From positions 62,001 to 126,000 of the forward strand of contig JACKEP010000006.1 of NCBI GenBank assembly GCA_020632915.1: a stretch of 64,000 nucleotides of DNA. The letters are read 5' to 3'. The DNA is from Alphaproteobacteria bacterium (GTDB lineage Bacteria > Myxococcota_A > UBA796 > GCA-2862545). Each line of letters begins with the position of its first letter. The stretch's first letter is position 1. Position numbers and translations under genes: made by a program. The notes under the pieces were generated by a model. That model was not told the DNA's origin, searched no databases, and saw only the letters and a list, made by a program, of their open reading frames with translations. Shown piece by piece: positions 16,141 through 25,338 of this stretch.

Positions 16141-17301
16141 GTGGCACGACACCGCAGCCCTGCCCCCCGGGGCGACGACGACACCGGACCGCATGGGGGC
16201 GTACCCACCGCGCTCGCGATTGTGCATCCAGGGCTCGAGGATCTGCTGCTGGACGAGCTCGTGGCGCTCGGCGTCGACGCCCGGCCGAGCGAGGGCGGCA
16301 TCGCGTTCGCGGCCACGCCCGAGGCGCTGGCCCAGGTGCACGCCTGGAGCTGGATCGCCGGCGAGGTGCGTGTGCGGCTCGGGCGGGCGCGGGCCTCGAG
16401 TCTCGACGAGCTCGCCACGGGCGTCCGCGCGCTGCCGTGGTCCCGCTACGTCCACCCCCACCAGCCCGTCGAGGTGGAGATCAGCAGCCACGGCTCGCGG
16501 CTGCGGCGCGGGCCCGCCGTGGAGCGCAAGGTCGCGCTGGCGATCGGCGACGCCCTGCGCGGCCCGCGGATCGCGGGCGGGCGGGCGCCCCGCGAGCCCG
16601 TGCGGGTCCACGTCCGCGTAGTCGACGATCGGGCCACGCTGTCGATCGACGCCAGCGGCGACCGGTTGCACCGCCGCGGCTGGCGCACCGACGCCGCGCG
16701 CGCGCCCCTACGGGAGAACCTCGCCGCTGCCGTGCTCGTCGCGGCGGGGTGGAAGCCCGGGGAGCGCCTCGTCGACCCGATGTGCGGCTCGGGCACGTTC
16801 CCGATCGAGGCCGCCCGGCGCGCTGCAGGACTGCCCCCGCGCACCGGCTGGACGCACGCGTTCGAGCGCTGGCCCGGCCACGACCCCAAGCCGCTCAAGA
16901 AGGCGCTGTCGCGGCGGCCGGCGGCAGTGCCCACGCCCATCCTGGGCGCCGATCGCGACGCGCGCGCGCTTACCGCGTCCACGGCCAATGCGCGCCGTGC
17001 GGGCGTCGACAAGGGCATGACGCTGCTGCAGGCCGCGCTCGCCGAGCTCGACCCCCCGGCGTCGACCGGCCTCCTCGTCGCCAACCCGCCCTACGGCAAG
17101 CGGGTGGCCCCCGCCGCCGACATCGAGCGCACCTGGTCGGCCTACGGCCGCGTGATCGCCGAGCGGTGGCTGGGGTGGCGCGTGGCCGTCGTCGCGCCGG
17201 ATCCGCGGTTGCTGGGTCGGATCCACCCCGAGATGCGGGTGGTGCTCCGCTTCGTGCACGGGGGCATCCCCGTGGTGGTCGGACGTCTGGACAGCCGCTG
17301 A
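16141..17301 (+). CDS. THUMP-type class I SAM-dependent RNA methyltransferase (RlmL/Trm14-like)
   Basis: About 386 residues. The N-terminal part (to about residue 170) has the THUMP-like arrangement of RlmL/TrmN relatives, ending in ASGDRLHRRGWR, a diagnostic segment of the family. The Rossmann domain has DPMCGSGTFPIEAA (SAM-binding motif I), ILGADRDARAL (motif II) and VANPPYGKR (NPPY catalytic motif), pointing to N2-guanine or N6-adenine methylation of rRNA or tRNA. The start is uncertain: GTG 16141 has GGAGG eleven bases upstream and is preferred; ATG 16066 would add 25 Arg-rich residues, and GTG 16222 would begin right at the conserved core. The gene is divergent from the kinase. Confidence 0.82.
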   Translation: MARHRSPAPRGDDDTGPHGGVPTALAIVHPGLEDLLLDELVALGVDARPSEGGIAFAATPEALAQVHAWSWIAGEVRVRLGRARASSLDELATGVRALPWSRYVHPHQPVEVEISSHGSRLRRGPAVERKVALAIGDALRGPRIAGGRAPREPVRVHVRVVDDRATLSIDASGDRLHRRGWRTDAARAPLRENLAAAVLVAAGWKPGERLVDPMCGSGTFPIEAARRAAGLPPRTGWTHAFERWPGHDPKPLKKALSRRPAAVPTPILGADRDARALTASTANARRAGVDKGMTLLQAALAELDPPASTGLLVANPPYGKRVAPAADIERTWSAYGRVIAERWLGWRVAVVAPDPRLLGRIHPEMRVVLRFVHGGIPVVVGRLDSR

Positions 17302-17406
17302 CGCCCGATCCGCGTGCGCGCGGTGCCGGTTGCCGGTAGACGCGGCGCCGTCTATCCTGGGGCCGCGGCGGAGCCTGGGGACCGGTCGCCCGGCCGGGGT
17401 TTGGAC

Positions 17407-17435
17407 TTGGATGTCCAGAAATGATCGTGTATCTA
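17407..17435 (+). promoter_or_regulatory. Sigma70-type promoter for the surface protein gene
   Basis: TTGGAT at 17407-17412 and TATCTA at 17430-17435 are separated by 17 bases, in an unusually A+T-rich patch, 26 bases before the ATG at 17461. Spacing and both hexamers fit a housekeeping promoter with a leader of about 20 bases. Confidence 0.6.
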
Positions 17436-17460
17436 GCGCCGCACGCGTAGAGGTCCGCCC

Positions 17461-18846
17461 ATGTCTCGCTTCGCTCTCGTCAGCTCGCTCGCCCTGGTGG
17501 CCTCTCCGGCCTGGGCCCAGCAGTTCGAGTCCACGCGTGAGCCGATCGTGTTCGACGGCACGGGCACGGTGATCGACGCTGAGTACTCCATCCCGATCGG
17601 CGCCGGCCTCGACCTGATCGTGGCCGAGTTCTGGGTCGGTGTGTCGATCACGCTGTCGGGCAACGCGCTGTTCCGTCTGCAGGTCGAAGGCGAGTCCTAC
17701 CTGCACTGGTCCAACGACGACAGCGAGAACGGCCTGCTCCTCCACGCGATCGAGCCGCTCGCGGGCGAGGGCCTCGCCGCGATGCAGACCGACGTGTCGT
17801 TCGACGTGTCGTTCGAGATCTGGGACGGCCAGCAGCGCGGCCAGGGCTCCAACATCCTCAACTTCAGCCTGTTCGCGCAGGACATCACGTTCAACCTCGA
17901 GGGCGATCGGTTCACGCCGTTCCTGCTCCCGTGGCAGTCGCCGAACTACGCGTCGATCGTGGCCACCTCCACCGACGCGGCGTTCAACGTGCCGCTGACG
18001 ATCCCGATCAACATCGCCAGCGTGGTCACCCTCACGCCGGGCGTCGAGCTCATCGGCTACCCCGAGACCACCGCGATCTACGGCGGCCGCGACCTGGTCA
18101 CCGCGTTCGACACCGACATCATCAGCCAGGGCAACCAGCCCGAGGCCGAGATCCGGATGTGGGAGCAGCTGCCCGAGGTCGACCTGATCTCGCAGTTCTC
18201 CGCCTTCGTCGACGCCACCATCGGCTACGTCATCGACGTCAACTTCATCTTCACGATCGACATCCTCGGCCTGTTCAGCTTCCCGCTGTCGCTCGACGTC
18301 TGGGGCACCACGTTCCCGATCTTCAGCGACCAGGTCGACCTCGACTTCGCCAGCGAGCGCTACCAGCACCCGCTGCCGATGATCACGCCGGCCGCCGACG
18401 CGATCAACTTCGGCACCGTGTTCGTGGGCGACGCGAAGTCGTTCACCTACTCGATCGACAACGACGGCAACATGGACCTCGAGGGCACGGTGAGCATCAC
18501 CGACTCCGAGGTCTACACGGTGTCGCCGCCCGACTTCTTCGCCCAGCCGCAAGGCTACCAGGGCGTGGTCGTCACCTTCGACCCGGTCGAGGAGGGCGAG
18601 TTCACGGGCACGCTGGTCATCGAGTCCAACGACCCGTACCGGCCCTACATCGAGGTGCCGATCACCGGCACCGCGAAGAAGCCCGCCACCGACGACCCGT
18701 TCGACACCGACAACAACGGCTTCGTCTCCGACGGCAGCGGCAGCTTCTACTCCTGCAACTGCTCGTCCTCGACGTTCACGCCCAAGGGGCTGGCGCCGCT
18801 GTTCCTGCTCCTGCCGCTCATCGCCTGGCGCCGCCGCGAGGACTGA
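17461..18846 (+). CDS. Secreted surface protein with choice-of-anchor-D domain and MYXO-CTERM-like sorting tail
   Basis: 461 residues. A Sec signal peptide ends at AWA (cleavage after residue 19). Residues 20 to about 310 form a long beta-rich region without a recognised family. Residues about 310-405 are a choice-of-anchor-D/ASH domain (INFGTVFVGDAKSFTYSIDNDGN, GTLVIESNDPYRPYIEVPITG split). The tail has a DTDNNGF linker, then SCNCSS, a hydrophobic helix (GLAPLFLLLPLIAW) and a final RRRED. A Cys motif, a helix and an Arg cluster at the very end is the layout of MYXO-CTERM and related sorting signals, which lead to lipid-linked surface display. The codon pattern is uniform and the gene has its own promoter. 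A role in adhesion or matrix is inference. Confidence 0.75.
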   Translation: MSRFALVSSLALVASPAWAQQFESTREPIVFDGTGTVIDAEYSIPIGAGLDLIVAEFWVGVSITLSGNALFRLQVEGESYLHWSNDDSENGLLLHAIEPLAGEGLAAMQTDVSFDVSFEIWDGQQRGQGSNILNFSLFAQDITFNLEGDRFTPFLLPWQSPNYASIVATSTDAAFNVPLTIPINIASVVTLTPGVELIGYPETTAIYGGRDLVTAFDTDIISQGNQPEAEIRMWEQLPEVDLISQFSAFVDATIGYVIDVNFIFTIDILGLFSFPLSLDVWGTTFPIFSDQVDLDFASERYQHPLPMITPAADAINFGTVFVGDAKSFTYSIDNDGNMDLEGTVSITDSEVYTVSPPDFFAQPQGYQGVVVTFDPVEEGEFTGTLVIESNDPYRPYIEVPITGTAKKPATDDPFDTDNNGFVSDGSGSFYSCNCSSSTFTPKGLAPLFLLLPLIAWRRRED

Positions 18847-18861
18847 CGCCGGCGGGCCGCG

Positions 18862-19677
18862 TCACGGCCAGGCCAGCAGCACCCACTTGACCCGTCGGGC
18901 GTCGCCCTCGGCCTGGCCGAACCACGCGCGGGGTCGCGCACCGGGTGTGGAGGCCGGGTCGAACGACGGCGGCACCTTGGCCCACACGTGGGCAAAGCGC
19001 CCCGCGCTCGCGGCGAGCACGTCGGCGAGCAGGGGCACGTCGTCGAGCGTGCAGCCCTGGCGGCTCCAGTCCGTGCCCCACGGCGGATCGACGAACAGCA
19101 CGGTGGCGTCGTGGTGGGCGGCGGCGTGGATGGCGTCACCGACGTGCACGGCGACCCGATCCGCGACGCCGTAGACGCTGACGTTGTGACGGCAGAGGGC
19201 AGCACGGCCCGGGTCGCGCTCGATGGCGGTGACGGTGCACCCGGCGCGCGCGAAGCCGATGGCGTTGCCGCCGCAGCCTGCCGTGACGTCGAGGACGTGG
19301 ACCCGCTCGCCGAGACGCGCGGCCTGCCGCCCGAGGGCGAGGGCCTGGACTTCGGGCGTCAGCGACCAGCGCCCCTCGTCGTCGAGGCGTGTGCCGGGCC
19401 GGGTGAAGCCGGGGGTGGTGGTGCGGCGTCGGACGGCGTCGGCGGTGCGGGCGGCGCGCACGGCAGCTCGTGGCAGCCGCGGGTGGACGTCGACGACGAG
19501 CGGCTGGCCCGCGAACCCGAGCCCACGCAGGCGTGCCGCGAGGTCGGCAGCGGCCGGCAACGAGAGGACGGCAGACCAGGCGCCGTCGACGTGCTGCCAC
19601 GATCCCGGACCGAGCAGGCGCTCGGGGTCGATCCAGGCGGGCACGCCGGTGACGTGGACCTGGTGGACCGCGGCCAC
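18862..19677 (-). CDS. TGS1/RsmD-like class I SAM-dependent methyltransferase
   Basis: 271 residues. The C-terminal half has the methyltransferase core: VLDVTAGCGGNAIGFARAG (motif I), VTAIERDPGRAALCRHN (acidic motif II) and VLFVDPPWGTDW, where a DPPWG motif IV matches the trimethylguanosine-synthase-like group of RNA guanine-N2 methyltransferases. The N-terminal 100 residues are poorly conserved. The substrate is unknown. The start is GTG at 19677, four bases after the exonuclease III stop, so it belongs to that transcription unit and is its last gene. It converges with the surface protein gene, with 15 bases between stops. Confidence 0.7.
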   Translation of the reverse strand: MAAVHQVHVTGVPAWIDPERLLGPGSWQHVDGAWSAVLSLPAAADLAARLRGLGFAGQPLVVDVHPRLPRAAVRAARTADAVRRRTTTPGFTRPGTRLDDEGRWSLTPEVQALALGRQAARLGERVHVLDVTAGCGGNAIGFARAGCTVTAIERDPGRAALCRHNVSVYGVADRVAVHVGDAIHAAAHHDATVLFVDPPWGTDWSRQGCTLDDVPLLADVLAASAGRFAHVWAKVPPSFDPASTPGARPRAWFGQAEGDARRVKWVLLAWP

Positions 19678-19681
19678 GGCG

Positions 19682-20458
19682 CTACGCGTCCTTGAGCGTG
19701 GCGAGCACCGGGGCGTGGTCGGACGGCCGCTCCCAGCTGCGCGGCGTGCGGTCGATGCGCACGCCCTTGCACCGCTTCATCAGCGACGCGGTGAGCAGGA
19801 TGTGGTCGATGCGGAAGCCGTGGTTGTAGCGGAAGCCCGACCCCCGGTAGTCCCACCAGCTGTACTCGGCGCCGAACGGGTTCTTCTTGCGCCACGCGTC
19901 CTTGAGGCCCCACGCGAACAGCTGCCCCAGGGCGGCCCGCTCGGGCTCGGTGCACAGCACCTGCCCCTGGGTCTCGAACGGGTCGTAGGTGTCGGCGTCG
20001 GCGGGGGCGATGTTGAGGTCGCCGCACAGAAGGAGGTCCTTCGCCGGGTCCTCGTAGGCGGCGAGCTCGGCGGTGAGCCGCCGCAGCCAGTCGAGCTTGT
20101 AGGTGAACTTGTCGGAGCCCAGCGGGTTGCCGTTGGGGACGTAGCCGTTGACGATGCGGACGCCGTCGACCGTCGCGCGCAGCAGCCGCGCCTGCGGATC
20201 GGGCTCGCCGTCGATGAACCCCGCGACCACGTCGTGCAGCGGGCGCCGGGAGAGGATGGCGACGCCGTTGTACGTCTTCTGGCCGTGGATGGCGCGGTGG
20301 ACGTAGCCCGCAGCCTCGAGCTCGGCGTGGGGGAAGTCCTCGTCCACGACCTTGGTCTCCTGCAGGCAGGCGACGTCGGGCTTCTCGGTGTCGAGCCACG
20401 CGAGCAGCTGCTCCATCCGCGGCCGGATGGAGTTGACGTTCCACGTGGCGACGACCAT
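19682..20458 (-). CDS. xthA: Exodeoxyribonuclease III (AP endonuclease family)
   Basis: 258 residues, the normal length. The protein is a DNase I-fold AP endonuclease/3'-exonuclease acting in base-excision repair. Motifs: MVVATWNVNSIR at the start, CLQETKV with the metal-binding Glu, NGYVPNG, LLCGDLNIAP with the catalytic Asp-x-Asn, RIDHIL, and the closing PSDHAPV. The ATG overlaps the stop of the aconitase-family gene (TGATG), so translation is coupled even though the functions are unrelated. Confidence 0.95.
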   Translation of the reverse strand: MVVATWNVNSIRPRMEQLLAWLDTEKPDVACLQETKVVDEDFPHAELEAAGYVHRAIHGQKTYNGVAILSRRPLHDVVAGFIDGEPDPQARLLRATVDGVRIVNGYVPNGNPLGSDKFTYKLDWLRRLTAELAAYEDPAKDLLLCGDLNIAPADADTYDPFETQGQVLCTEPERAALGQLFAWGLKDAWRKKNPFGAEYSWWDYRGSGFRYNHGFRIDHILLTASLMKRCKGVRIDRTPRSWERPSDHAPVLATLKDA

Positions 20459-22392
20459 CACGGGGCCACCGGGGGCAGGGCGCGCGGGTCGGTGAGGCGG
20501 CCGGTGACCGCGCTCGCCGCCGCCACCGCCGGCGACACGAGCCACACCGGACCGGGGGCGCCCATGCGTCGCGCGAAGTTGCGGTTGGTGGTGGAGGCGG
20601 TGGTCTCGCCGGGCAGGGGAATGCCCGGGCCGTTGCCGATGCACGACCCGCACCCGGGCGGCGACACCACGGCACCCAGCGCGGTGAACAGGTCGAGCAG
20701 GCCCTCGTCGCGCGCCGCCGTGGCGACGTCGGCCGACGACGGGGTGACCGTCAGGCGCACCCCGTGGGCGAGCGCGCGCCCGCGCAGCACGTCGGCCGCG
20801 GCGCGCAGGTCGGCGAGGGAGCCGCCGGTGCACGACGCGATCACGACGTTGTCGATCGTGACGTCGCCGTGGTCGGCCAGCGGGGCGCGGTTGCGGCTGT
20901 CGCCGGGCGTGGCCACGGTGAGCGGCACGTCCGCGAGGTCGACGTGGACGGTGTGGGCGTAGGTGGCGCCCGGGTCGGCGTGGACCAGCAGGTCGGTGAC
21001 GTCGAGGCCGCGGCGGGCCCGCAGGAAGTCGACCAGCGGCGGGCACGGCTCGACGACGCCGGTCATCAGGCCGCCCTCGACCGTCATGTTCGTGAGCACC
21101 GACAGCTCGTCGACGTTCCACGCGTGCAGCCCGGGGCCGCCGAACTCGATGATGCACGTGTCGGTGGGGGCGGTGCGCCAGTGCTCCTCGCGGAAGTACG
21201 GATCGCCGATGAGGTGGAGGATGAGGTCCTTCGGCGACAGCACGCCGCCCGCCTCGCCGCTGACCTCGACCCGCACGACCTTGGGCACCGTGACGGGGAT
21301 GAGCCCGGTGCGCAGCGCGAACGCCATCGCGGTCGACCCGACGCCGAAGGCGAAGGCGTCGAGCACGCCGGCCGTGGGCGTGTGGGAGTCGGTGAGCACC
21401 ACGATGTCGCCGGGCAGCGCGTAGTCCTCGACGACGATGCGGTGGCACACGCCTGGCGGCAGCGCGCGCCCGGGGCCGTGCAGGCGGATGCCGTTGTCGG
21501 TGCAGGCCTGGACCATCTCCGCCGTCAGCTGCATCGCGGGCCCCAGGCGGGCCTTCTTCACGGCGTCGGGCACGGTGGGGTGGTCGATGAGGACGAAGTG
21601 ATCCTCGAACGCGGCGACCTGCTCGGGGCGGTACATCGGCGCGTCGCCCCACGCCTGCTGGTAGAGCGCCACCACCATGCCGGTGGTGTACTCGTGCATG
21701 CCGCGGAAGCCGCACCGGGCGAGCACCTGATCGCCGGGCACCACGTGGCCGATGCCGTCGGGGCGGCCGGGGCCGGCCCACGCCCGCCGCGCGATGATCT
21801 TCTCGGCGATGTTCATCGGGCGGGCAGGGCGGTCGACGGCGTAGGTGGGCTCGACCTCACCCTGCAGCAGGTCGGTGCCGTAGGCGAGGAGGCCGCCGCG
21901 CTCGGCGACGGCACGGAAGAACGGCGGCAGCTCCGCGGACAACGCGGCGAGATCGACGTCCTCGCCGGCCTGCAGGCGCGCGATCACGCTGCGGTCGGTG
22001 GTGAACGGCATGCCGCTGTAGACCATGTTCTCCTGGAAGATGCGCTGGAAGGAGTCGGCGACCACGAGCTCGATGCCCGCGCCCTGGTGGGCGACCACCG
22101 CGACCTCGCGCGACGAGCCCGAGCCGTAGGCGTGGCCGCCCACGACGACCTGGAAGCCGCCGCCCTGCACGCCGCCCTCGCCGACCACGTCGAGGAAGTC
22201 CTGCAGGAAGTAGGGGCCGAGGATCTCGGGGGTGTACCCGAAGGTGCACGCGCGCCCCGAGATCATCGCGTCGGTGTTGACGCCGAACACGTAGGGGGCG
22301 TCGGCCTCGGGGGCGACGTCGGTGCCGCCGAGCTGGGCCTGCACCGCAGGGGCGTCGTCGAGCAGGTGGAGCACACGGCCGGTGAGCTTCAC
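20458..22392 (-). CDS. Aconitase-family hydratase with swivel domain first (3-isopropylmalate dehydratase-like)
   Basis: 644 residues. The small swivel domain is N-terminal (about 1-165, containing GGHAYGSGSSRE, the LeuD-type substrate loop) and the Fe-S catalytic domain C-terminal (about 195-644). The latter has DHPTVPDAV, VVLTDSHTPTAG, IASCTGGSLADLR and PGCGSCIGNGP, so all three cluster-binding cysteines are present, followed by TTNRNFARRMG. The family interconverts hydroxy-di/tricarboxylates by dehydration-rehydration; which substrate (isopropylmalate, methylmalate, homocitrate, citrate) cannot be read here. In most fused aconitases the swivel is C-terminal, but AcnB also places it before the catalytic domains. 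The GTG start follows GGAGGTCCC. xthA is coupled downstream. Confidence 0.8.
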   Translation of the reverse strand: MKLTGRVLHLLDDAPAVQAQLGGTDVAPEADAPYVFGVNTDAMISGRACTFGYTPEILGPYFLQDFLDVVGEGGVQGGGFQVVVGGHAYGSGSSREVAVVAHQGAGIELVVADSFQRIFQENMVYSGMPFTTDRSVIARLQAGEDVDLAALSAELPPFFRAVAERGGLLAYGTDLLQGEVEPTYAVDRPARPMNIAEKIIARRAWAGPGRPDGIGHVVPGDQVLARCGFRGMHEYTTGMVVALYQQAWGDAPMYRPEQVAAFEDHFVLIDHPTVPDAVKKARLGPAMQLTAEMVQACTDNGIRLHGPGRALPPGVCHRIVVEDYALPGDIVVLTDSHTPTAGVLDAFAFGVGSTAMAFALRTGLIPVTVPKVVRVEVSGEAGGVLSPKDLILHLIGDPYFREEHWRTAPTDTCIIEFGGPGLHAWNVDELSVLTNMTVEGGLMTGVVEPCPPLVDFLRARRGLDVTDLLVHADPGATYAHTVHVDLADVPLTVATPGDSRNRAPLADHGDVTIDNVVIASCTGGSLADLRAAADVLRGRALAHGVRLTVTPSSADVATAARDEGLLDLFTALGAVVSPPGCGSCIGNGPGIPLPGETTASTTNRNFARRMGAPGPVWLVSPAVAAASAVTGRLTDPRALPPVAP

Positions 22393-22415
22393 GGGACCTC
22401 CGGGAGGAGCCGGGG

Positions 22416-22446
22416 GGCCGCGGCGACGTCGGGGGACGCCGCGGCC
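22416..22446 (-). terminator. Hairpin terminator after the M16 peptidase pair
   Basis: A perfect 10-bp stem, GGCCGCGGCG (22416-22425) with 22437-22446, and an 11-base loop begin 16 bases downstream of the stop at 22463 on the minus strand, before the next gene's ribosome site. No T-run follows. Confidence 0.45.
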
Positions 22447-22462
22447 GGGGAGGAGAGGAGGG

Positions 22463-23944
22463 TCAGGGCGTGGAGAGGGGGGCGCCGTCGGCGTCGAGCT
22501 CGACGATGGGCAGGCCGGTGGCCTTCAGCGCCTCGATCATGCCCGCCTTGTCGCCGACGAGCAGCCACCCGACCCGGTCGGGGTCGAGGTGCTGCTTCAG
22601 GCTCGCTTCGGCGCTGTCGACGGTGACGGCCTCCAGCTGGGGCACGTAGGTGTCGAGCCAGTCGGCGGGGAGGCGGTCGACCCAGATGTCCTGCAGCTCG
22701 CCCAGCAGCTCGCCGGGCGTCTCGTAGGAGCCGTAGAAGGCGTTGATCCGGTAGCCGCGGAAGAAGGTGAGCTCCTGCTCGGTGATCGGGCGGTCGCCCA
22801 CCACGTCGCGCAGCTCACGGCGCAGCTCGAGCATCGCCGGCACGGACTGGTCGGCCTGGATGTTGGCGCTGCACACCCACAGCGCCGGACCGGGCGTGGT
22901 GGCGGTGCCGCAGCGCGCTCCGTACGTCCAGCCCTTGTCCTCGCGCAGGTTCATGTTCACGCGGGCGGTGAAGGCGCCGCCGAACGCGGTGTTGGCGAGA
23001 CCGAACGTGCGCCAGTCGGCGTCGGTGGGCGTGCCGACCGGCAGCACGGCGCGCAGCACGGTCTGGGCCGCGCCCGGCTTGTCGACCAAGTAGACGACCT
23101 CCTTGGCGAACGCCGTGGGCGTGGCGGCCGACCCGGGCAGCGGCGCCATGCGGTTGGCCTTCCACTTCCCGAGCCGCGCCTCGAGCAGCGGCAGGACCGT
23201 GTCGAGGTCGACGTCGCCACCCACGAGGATCACGGCGTTGTCGGGACGGACCGCGCGCGCGTGGAACGCCCGCATGTCGGCCGGCGTGATCGCCTGCGTG
23301 GCCGCGACGGTGTCGAGGCGTCCGGTGTAGGCGTCGCCGTAGACGACCTTGCGCTGGGCGCGCAGCGCCATGCTCCCCGGATCCTTGCGGGAGGCCTCGA
23401 TGCGCTGGACCCGGCTGGCCTGCAGCACCTCCCACGACGCGTCGGGGAAGTCGGGCTTGCGGACCACGTCGGTCCACAGGTCGAGCAGGGCGGACAGGTT
23501 CTTGGTGGGGCCGGAGACGCTCACGGACGCGGCGTCGGTGCCGGCGCCCGAGCCGATGCCGCCGCCGAGCTTCTCGAGCTCGCGGGCGAGGCCGGCGGCG
23601 TCACGACCGGCGGCCCCCTCGTTCATCATGCCGAACATCACGTCGCCCAGGCCCTCCTTGCCGGCCGGATCGGCGTCGGGGCCCACGCGGAACACGATAC
23701 GCACGTCGAACAGCGGCACCTCGTGGTTGGCGACGAGGAGCACCGGCAGCCCGTTGGACAGCGTGGCTTTCTGGGCGGTGGGCATCTCGAACGTGGGTGC
23801 GGGCAGCGGCTCGGGCCGGGTGCGCGGCACGCCCTCGGGCAGCACGGCTGCGGCCTCGGGCATCGCGGCGGGGGGCGCAGACTTGGGGCAGCCCGTCAGC
23901 GCGGCGCTGGCCGCGACGGTGAGCAGGAGGGTGCGGACGGGCAT
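22463..23944 (-). CDS. M16 peptidase-like lipoprotein, catalytically inactive partner
   Basis: 493 residues. The lipoprotein signal ends in L-T-G-C (Cys19). The fold is that of pitrilysin-type M16 proteins: TLSNGLPVLLVANHEVPLFDVRIVFRVG split at the N-terminus, later LRAVLPVGTP and NMNLREDKGWTYGAR, the conserved R/Y region of the second half. Where active enzymes have HxxEH this protein reads GLGDVMFGMMNEG, lacking both histidines and the first Glu, so it cannot bind zinc in the usual way. Such proteins pair with an active M16 subunit. The upstream gene is that partner, and the stop and start overlap as TGATG. Confidence 0.88.
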   Translation of the reverse strand: MPVRTLLLTVAASAALTGCPKSAPPAAMPEAAAVLPEGVPRTRPEPLPAPTFEMPTAQKATLSNGLPVLLVANHEVPLFDVRIVFRVGPDADPAGKEGLGDVMFGMMNEGAAGRDAAGLARELEKLGGGIGSGAGTDAASVSVSGPTKNLSALLDLWTDVVRKPDFPDASWEVLQASRVQRIEASRKDPGSMALRAQRKVVYGDAYTGRLDTVAATQAITPADMRAFHARAVRPDNAVILVGGDVDLDTVLPLLEARLGKWKANRMAPLPGSAATPTAFAKEVVYLVDKPGAAQTVLRAVLPVGTPTDADWRTFGLANTAFGGAFTARVNMNLREDKGWTYGARCGTATTPGPALWVCSANIQADQSVPAMLELRRELRDVVGDRPITEQELTFFRGYRINAFYGSYETPGELLGELQDIWVDRLPADWLDTYVPQLEAVTVDSAEASLKQHLDPDRVGWLLVGDKAGMIEALKATGLPIVELDADGAPLSTP

Positions 23945-25338
23945 CAGTTCGTCTCCTCGGCGGCGGCCGGGCGGTCCGCATCGGGCAGGTAGTGGAGCGT
24001 GATGTGGGGGCCGGCGAGCACGATGCCGAGGACGCGCATCACGTCGGCCGTGGAGGCGTTGCGGTAGCGGGCGAGGTCGCCCGCGATCCAGTCCGGCTTG
24101 CCGGTGTGGTACAGGTAGCTGGAGATGGTGCCGGCGCGGCCCTGGATGGTCTGCAGGCCGCGGAACGAGCCCACCTCGTACTGGGTGACGCCCGCGAGCA
24201 GCTCGTCGTCGGTGATGGGGTGGGGGCCCTGGAAGTCGGCGAGCACGGCCTCCACCGCGGTGACGACCTCGTCGGTGGTGTGCCCGGGCGCGGCGGTGGC
24301 CATCACCAGGAACGTGCTGTCGAGGTGCTGGCTGCCCTGGTGGCAGCTGATGCTGGTGACCAGCCGCAGCTCGTCGACGAGGCGGGTGTACATGCGGCTG
24401 TCCTTGCCGCCGCACAGGGCCGACGCCGCCAGGTCGAGCTCGGCGTCGCCGTCGGCGAACAGGGCGGGGCTGTGCCACGACATCCACAGCTTGCGGTCGG
24501 GGACGTCGCCGTACTTGTGGATCACCTGCGACGCGGGCAGCAGCGACGGCACGAGCTTGCCGTCGACGATCGTGGTGTGGCGCGTCTCGGTGTGGACCGG
24601 ATCGGCGCCGGCGGGGATCCAGCCGAACTGCTCGGCGACCAGGGCCTTGGTGGCGGCGACGTCGAAGTCGCCGGCCACGACCAGCGTGGCGTTGTTGGGC
24701 ACGTACCAGGTGCGGAAGAAGGCCTGGACGTCGGCCAGCGTGGCGTTCTGCAGGTCGACGTGGGAGCCGATGGTGGGGTGGTGGTAGGGGTGGCCCTCGG
24801 GGTACTGCGCGGCGTCGAGGGTGAGCCACACGTCGCCGTAGGGCGGGTTCTCGACGCGCTGCCGGCGCTCGTTGCGCACGACGTCGCGCTGGTTGTCGAG
24901 CTTGAGCTGGTCGAGCACGGGCAGCAGGTTGCCCATGCGATCGCTCTCCATGAACAGCGCGAGCGGCAGGTACCGCGACGGCACGGTCTCGAAGTAGTTC
25001 GTGCGGTCCTGGTTGGTGGTGCCGTTCAGCGTGCCGCCCACCTCCTGGATGGGCGCGAAGTACTCGCTGCCCGTGTTGAGCGAGCCCTGGAACATCAGGT
25101 GCTCGAACAGGTGGGCGAAGCCGGTGAGCCCCTCGGACTCGTCCTTGCTGCCCACGTGGTACCAGATCTGGGTGTGGACGATCGGCGTGGACGTGTCGGG
25201 CGCCAGCACCACCGTCAGGCCGTTGTCGAGCGTGTACATCTCGAGGTCGAGGGTGGGCGTGTCCGCGTCGGCCGCGCGCGCCGCGGGAGCAGCCGCTGAC
25301 AGCGCGATCAACAGGGAGAGGGGAGTCGCTCGGTGCAC
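23944..25338 (-). CDS. M16-family zinc metallopeptidase, active subunit
   Basis: 464 residues with a Sec signal peptide (LSLLIALSAAAPAARA, cleaved near residue 22). The zinc motif is complete: GFAHLFEHLMFQGS gives HxxEH, and the downstream Glu lies in the RNERRQRVENPPYG helix. The NGTTNQDRTNYFETVP segment is the conserved substrate strand. These are periplasmic, processing-peptidase-like enzymes. The GTG at 25338 is chosen because GGAGG lies about ten bases upstream and it opens directly into the signal peptide; the frame above it is Arg-rich noise. It forms an active/inactive heterodimer with the coupled downstream gene and is divergent from the cta operon. Confidence 0.9.
   Translation of the reverse strand: MHRATPLSLLIALSAAAPAARAADADTPTLDLEMYTLDNGLTVVLAPDTSTPIVHTQIWYHVGSKDESEGLTGFAHLFEHLMFQGSLNTGSEYFAPIQEVGGTLNGTTNQDRTNYFETVPSRYLPLALFMESDRMGNLLPVLDQLKLDNQRDVVRNERRQRVENPPYGDVWLTLDAAQYPEGHPYHHPTIGSHVDLQNATLADVQAFFRTWYVPNNATLVVAGDFDVAATKALVAEQFGWIPAGADPVHTETRHTTIVDGKLVPSLLPASQVIHKYGDVPDRKLWMSWHSPALFADGDAELDLAASALCGGKDSRMYTRLVDELRLVTSISCHQGSQHLDSTFLVMATAAPGHTTDEVVTAVEAVLADFQGPHPITDDELLAGVTQYEVGSFRGLQTIQGRAGTISSYLYHTGKPDWIAGDLARYRNASTADVMRVLGIVLAGPHITLHYLPDADRPAAAEETN

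Noticed and set aside
22463..23944. Call of an active M16 peptidase for the downstream subunit
   Set aside because: The HxxEH position reads GLGDVMFGMMNEG, so zinc ligands are absent; it is treated as the inactive partner.
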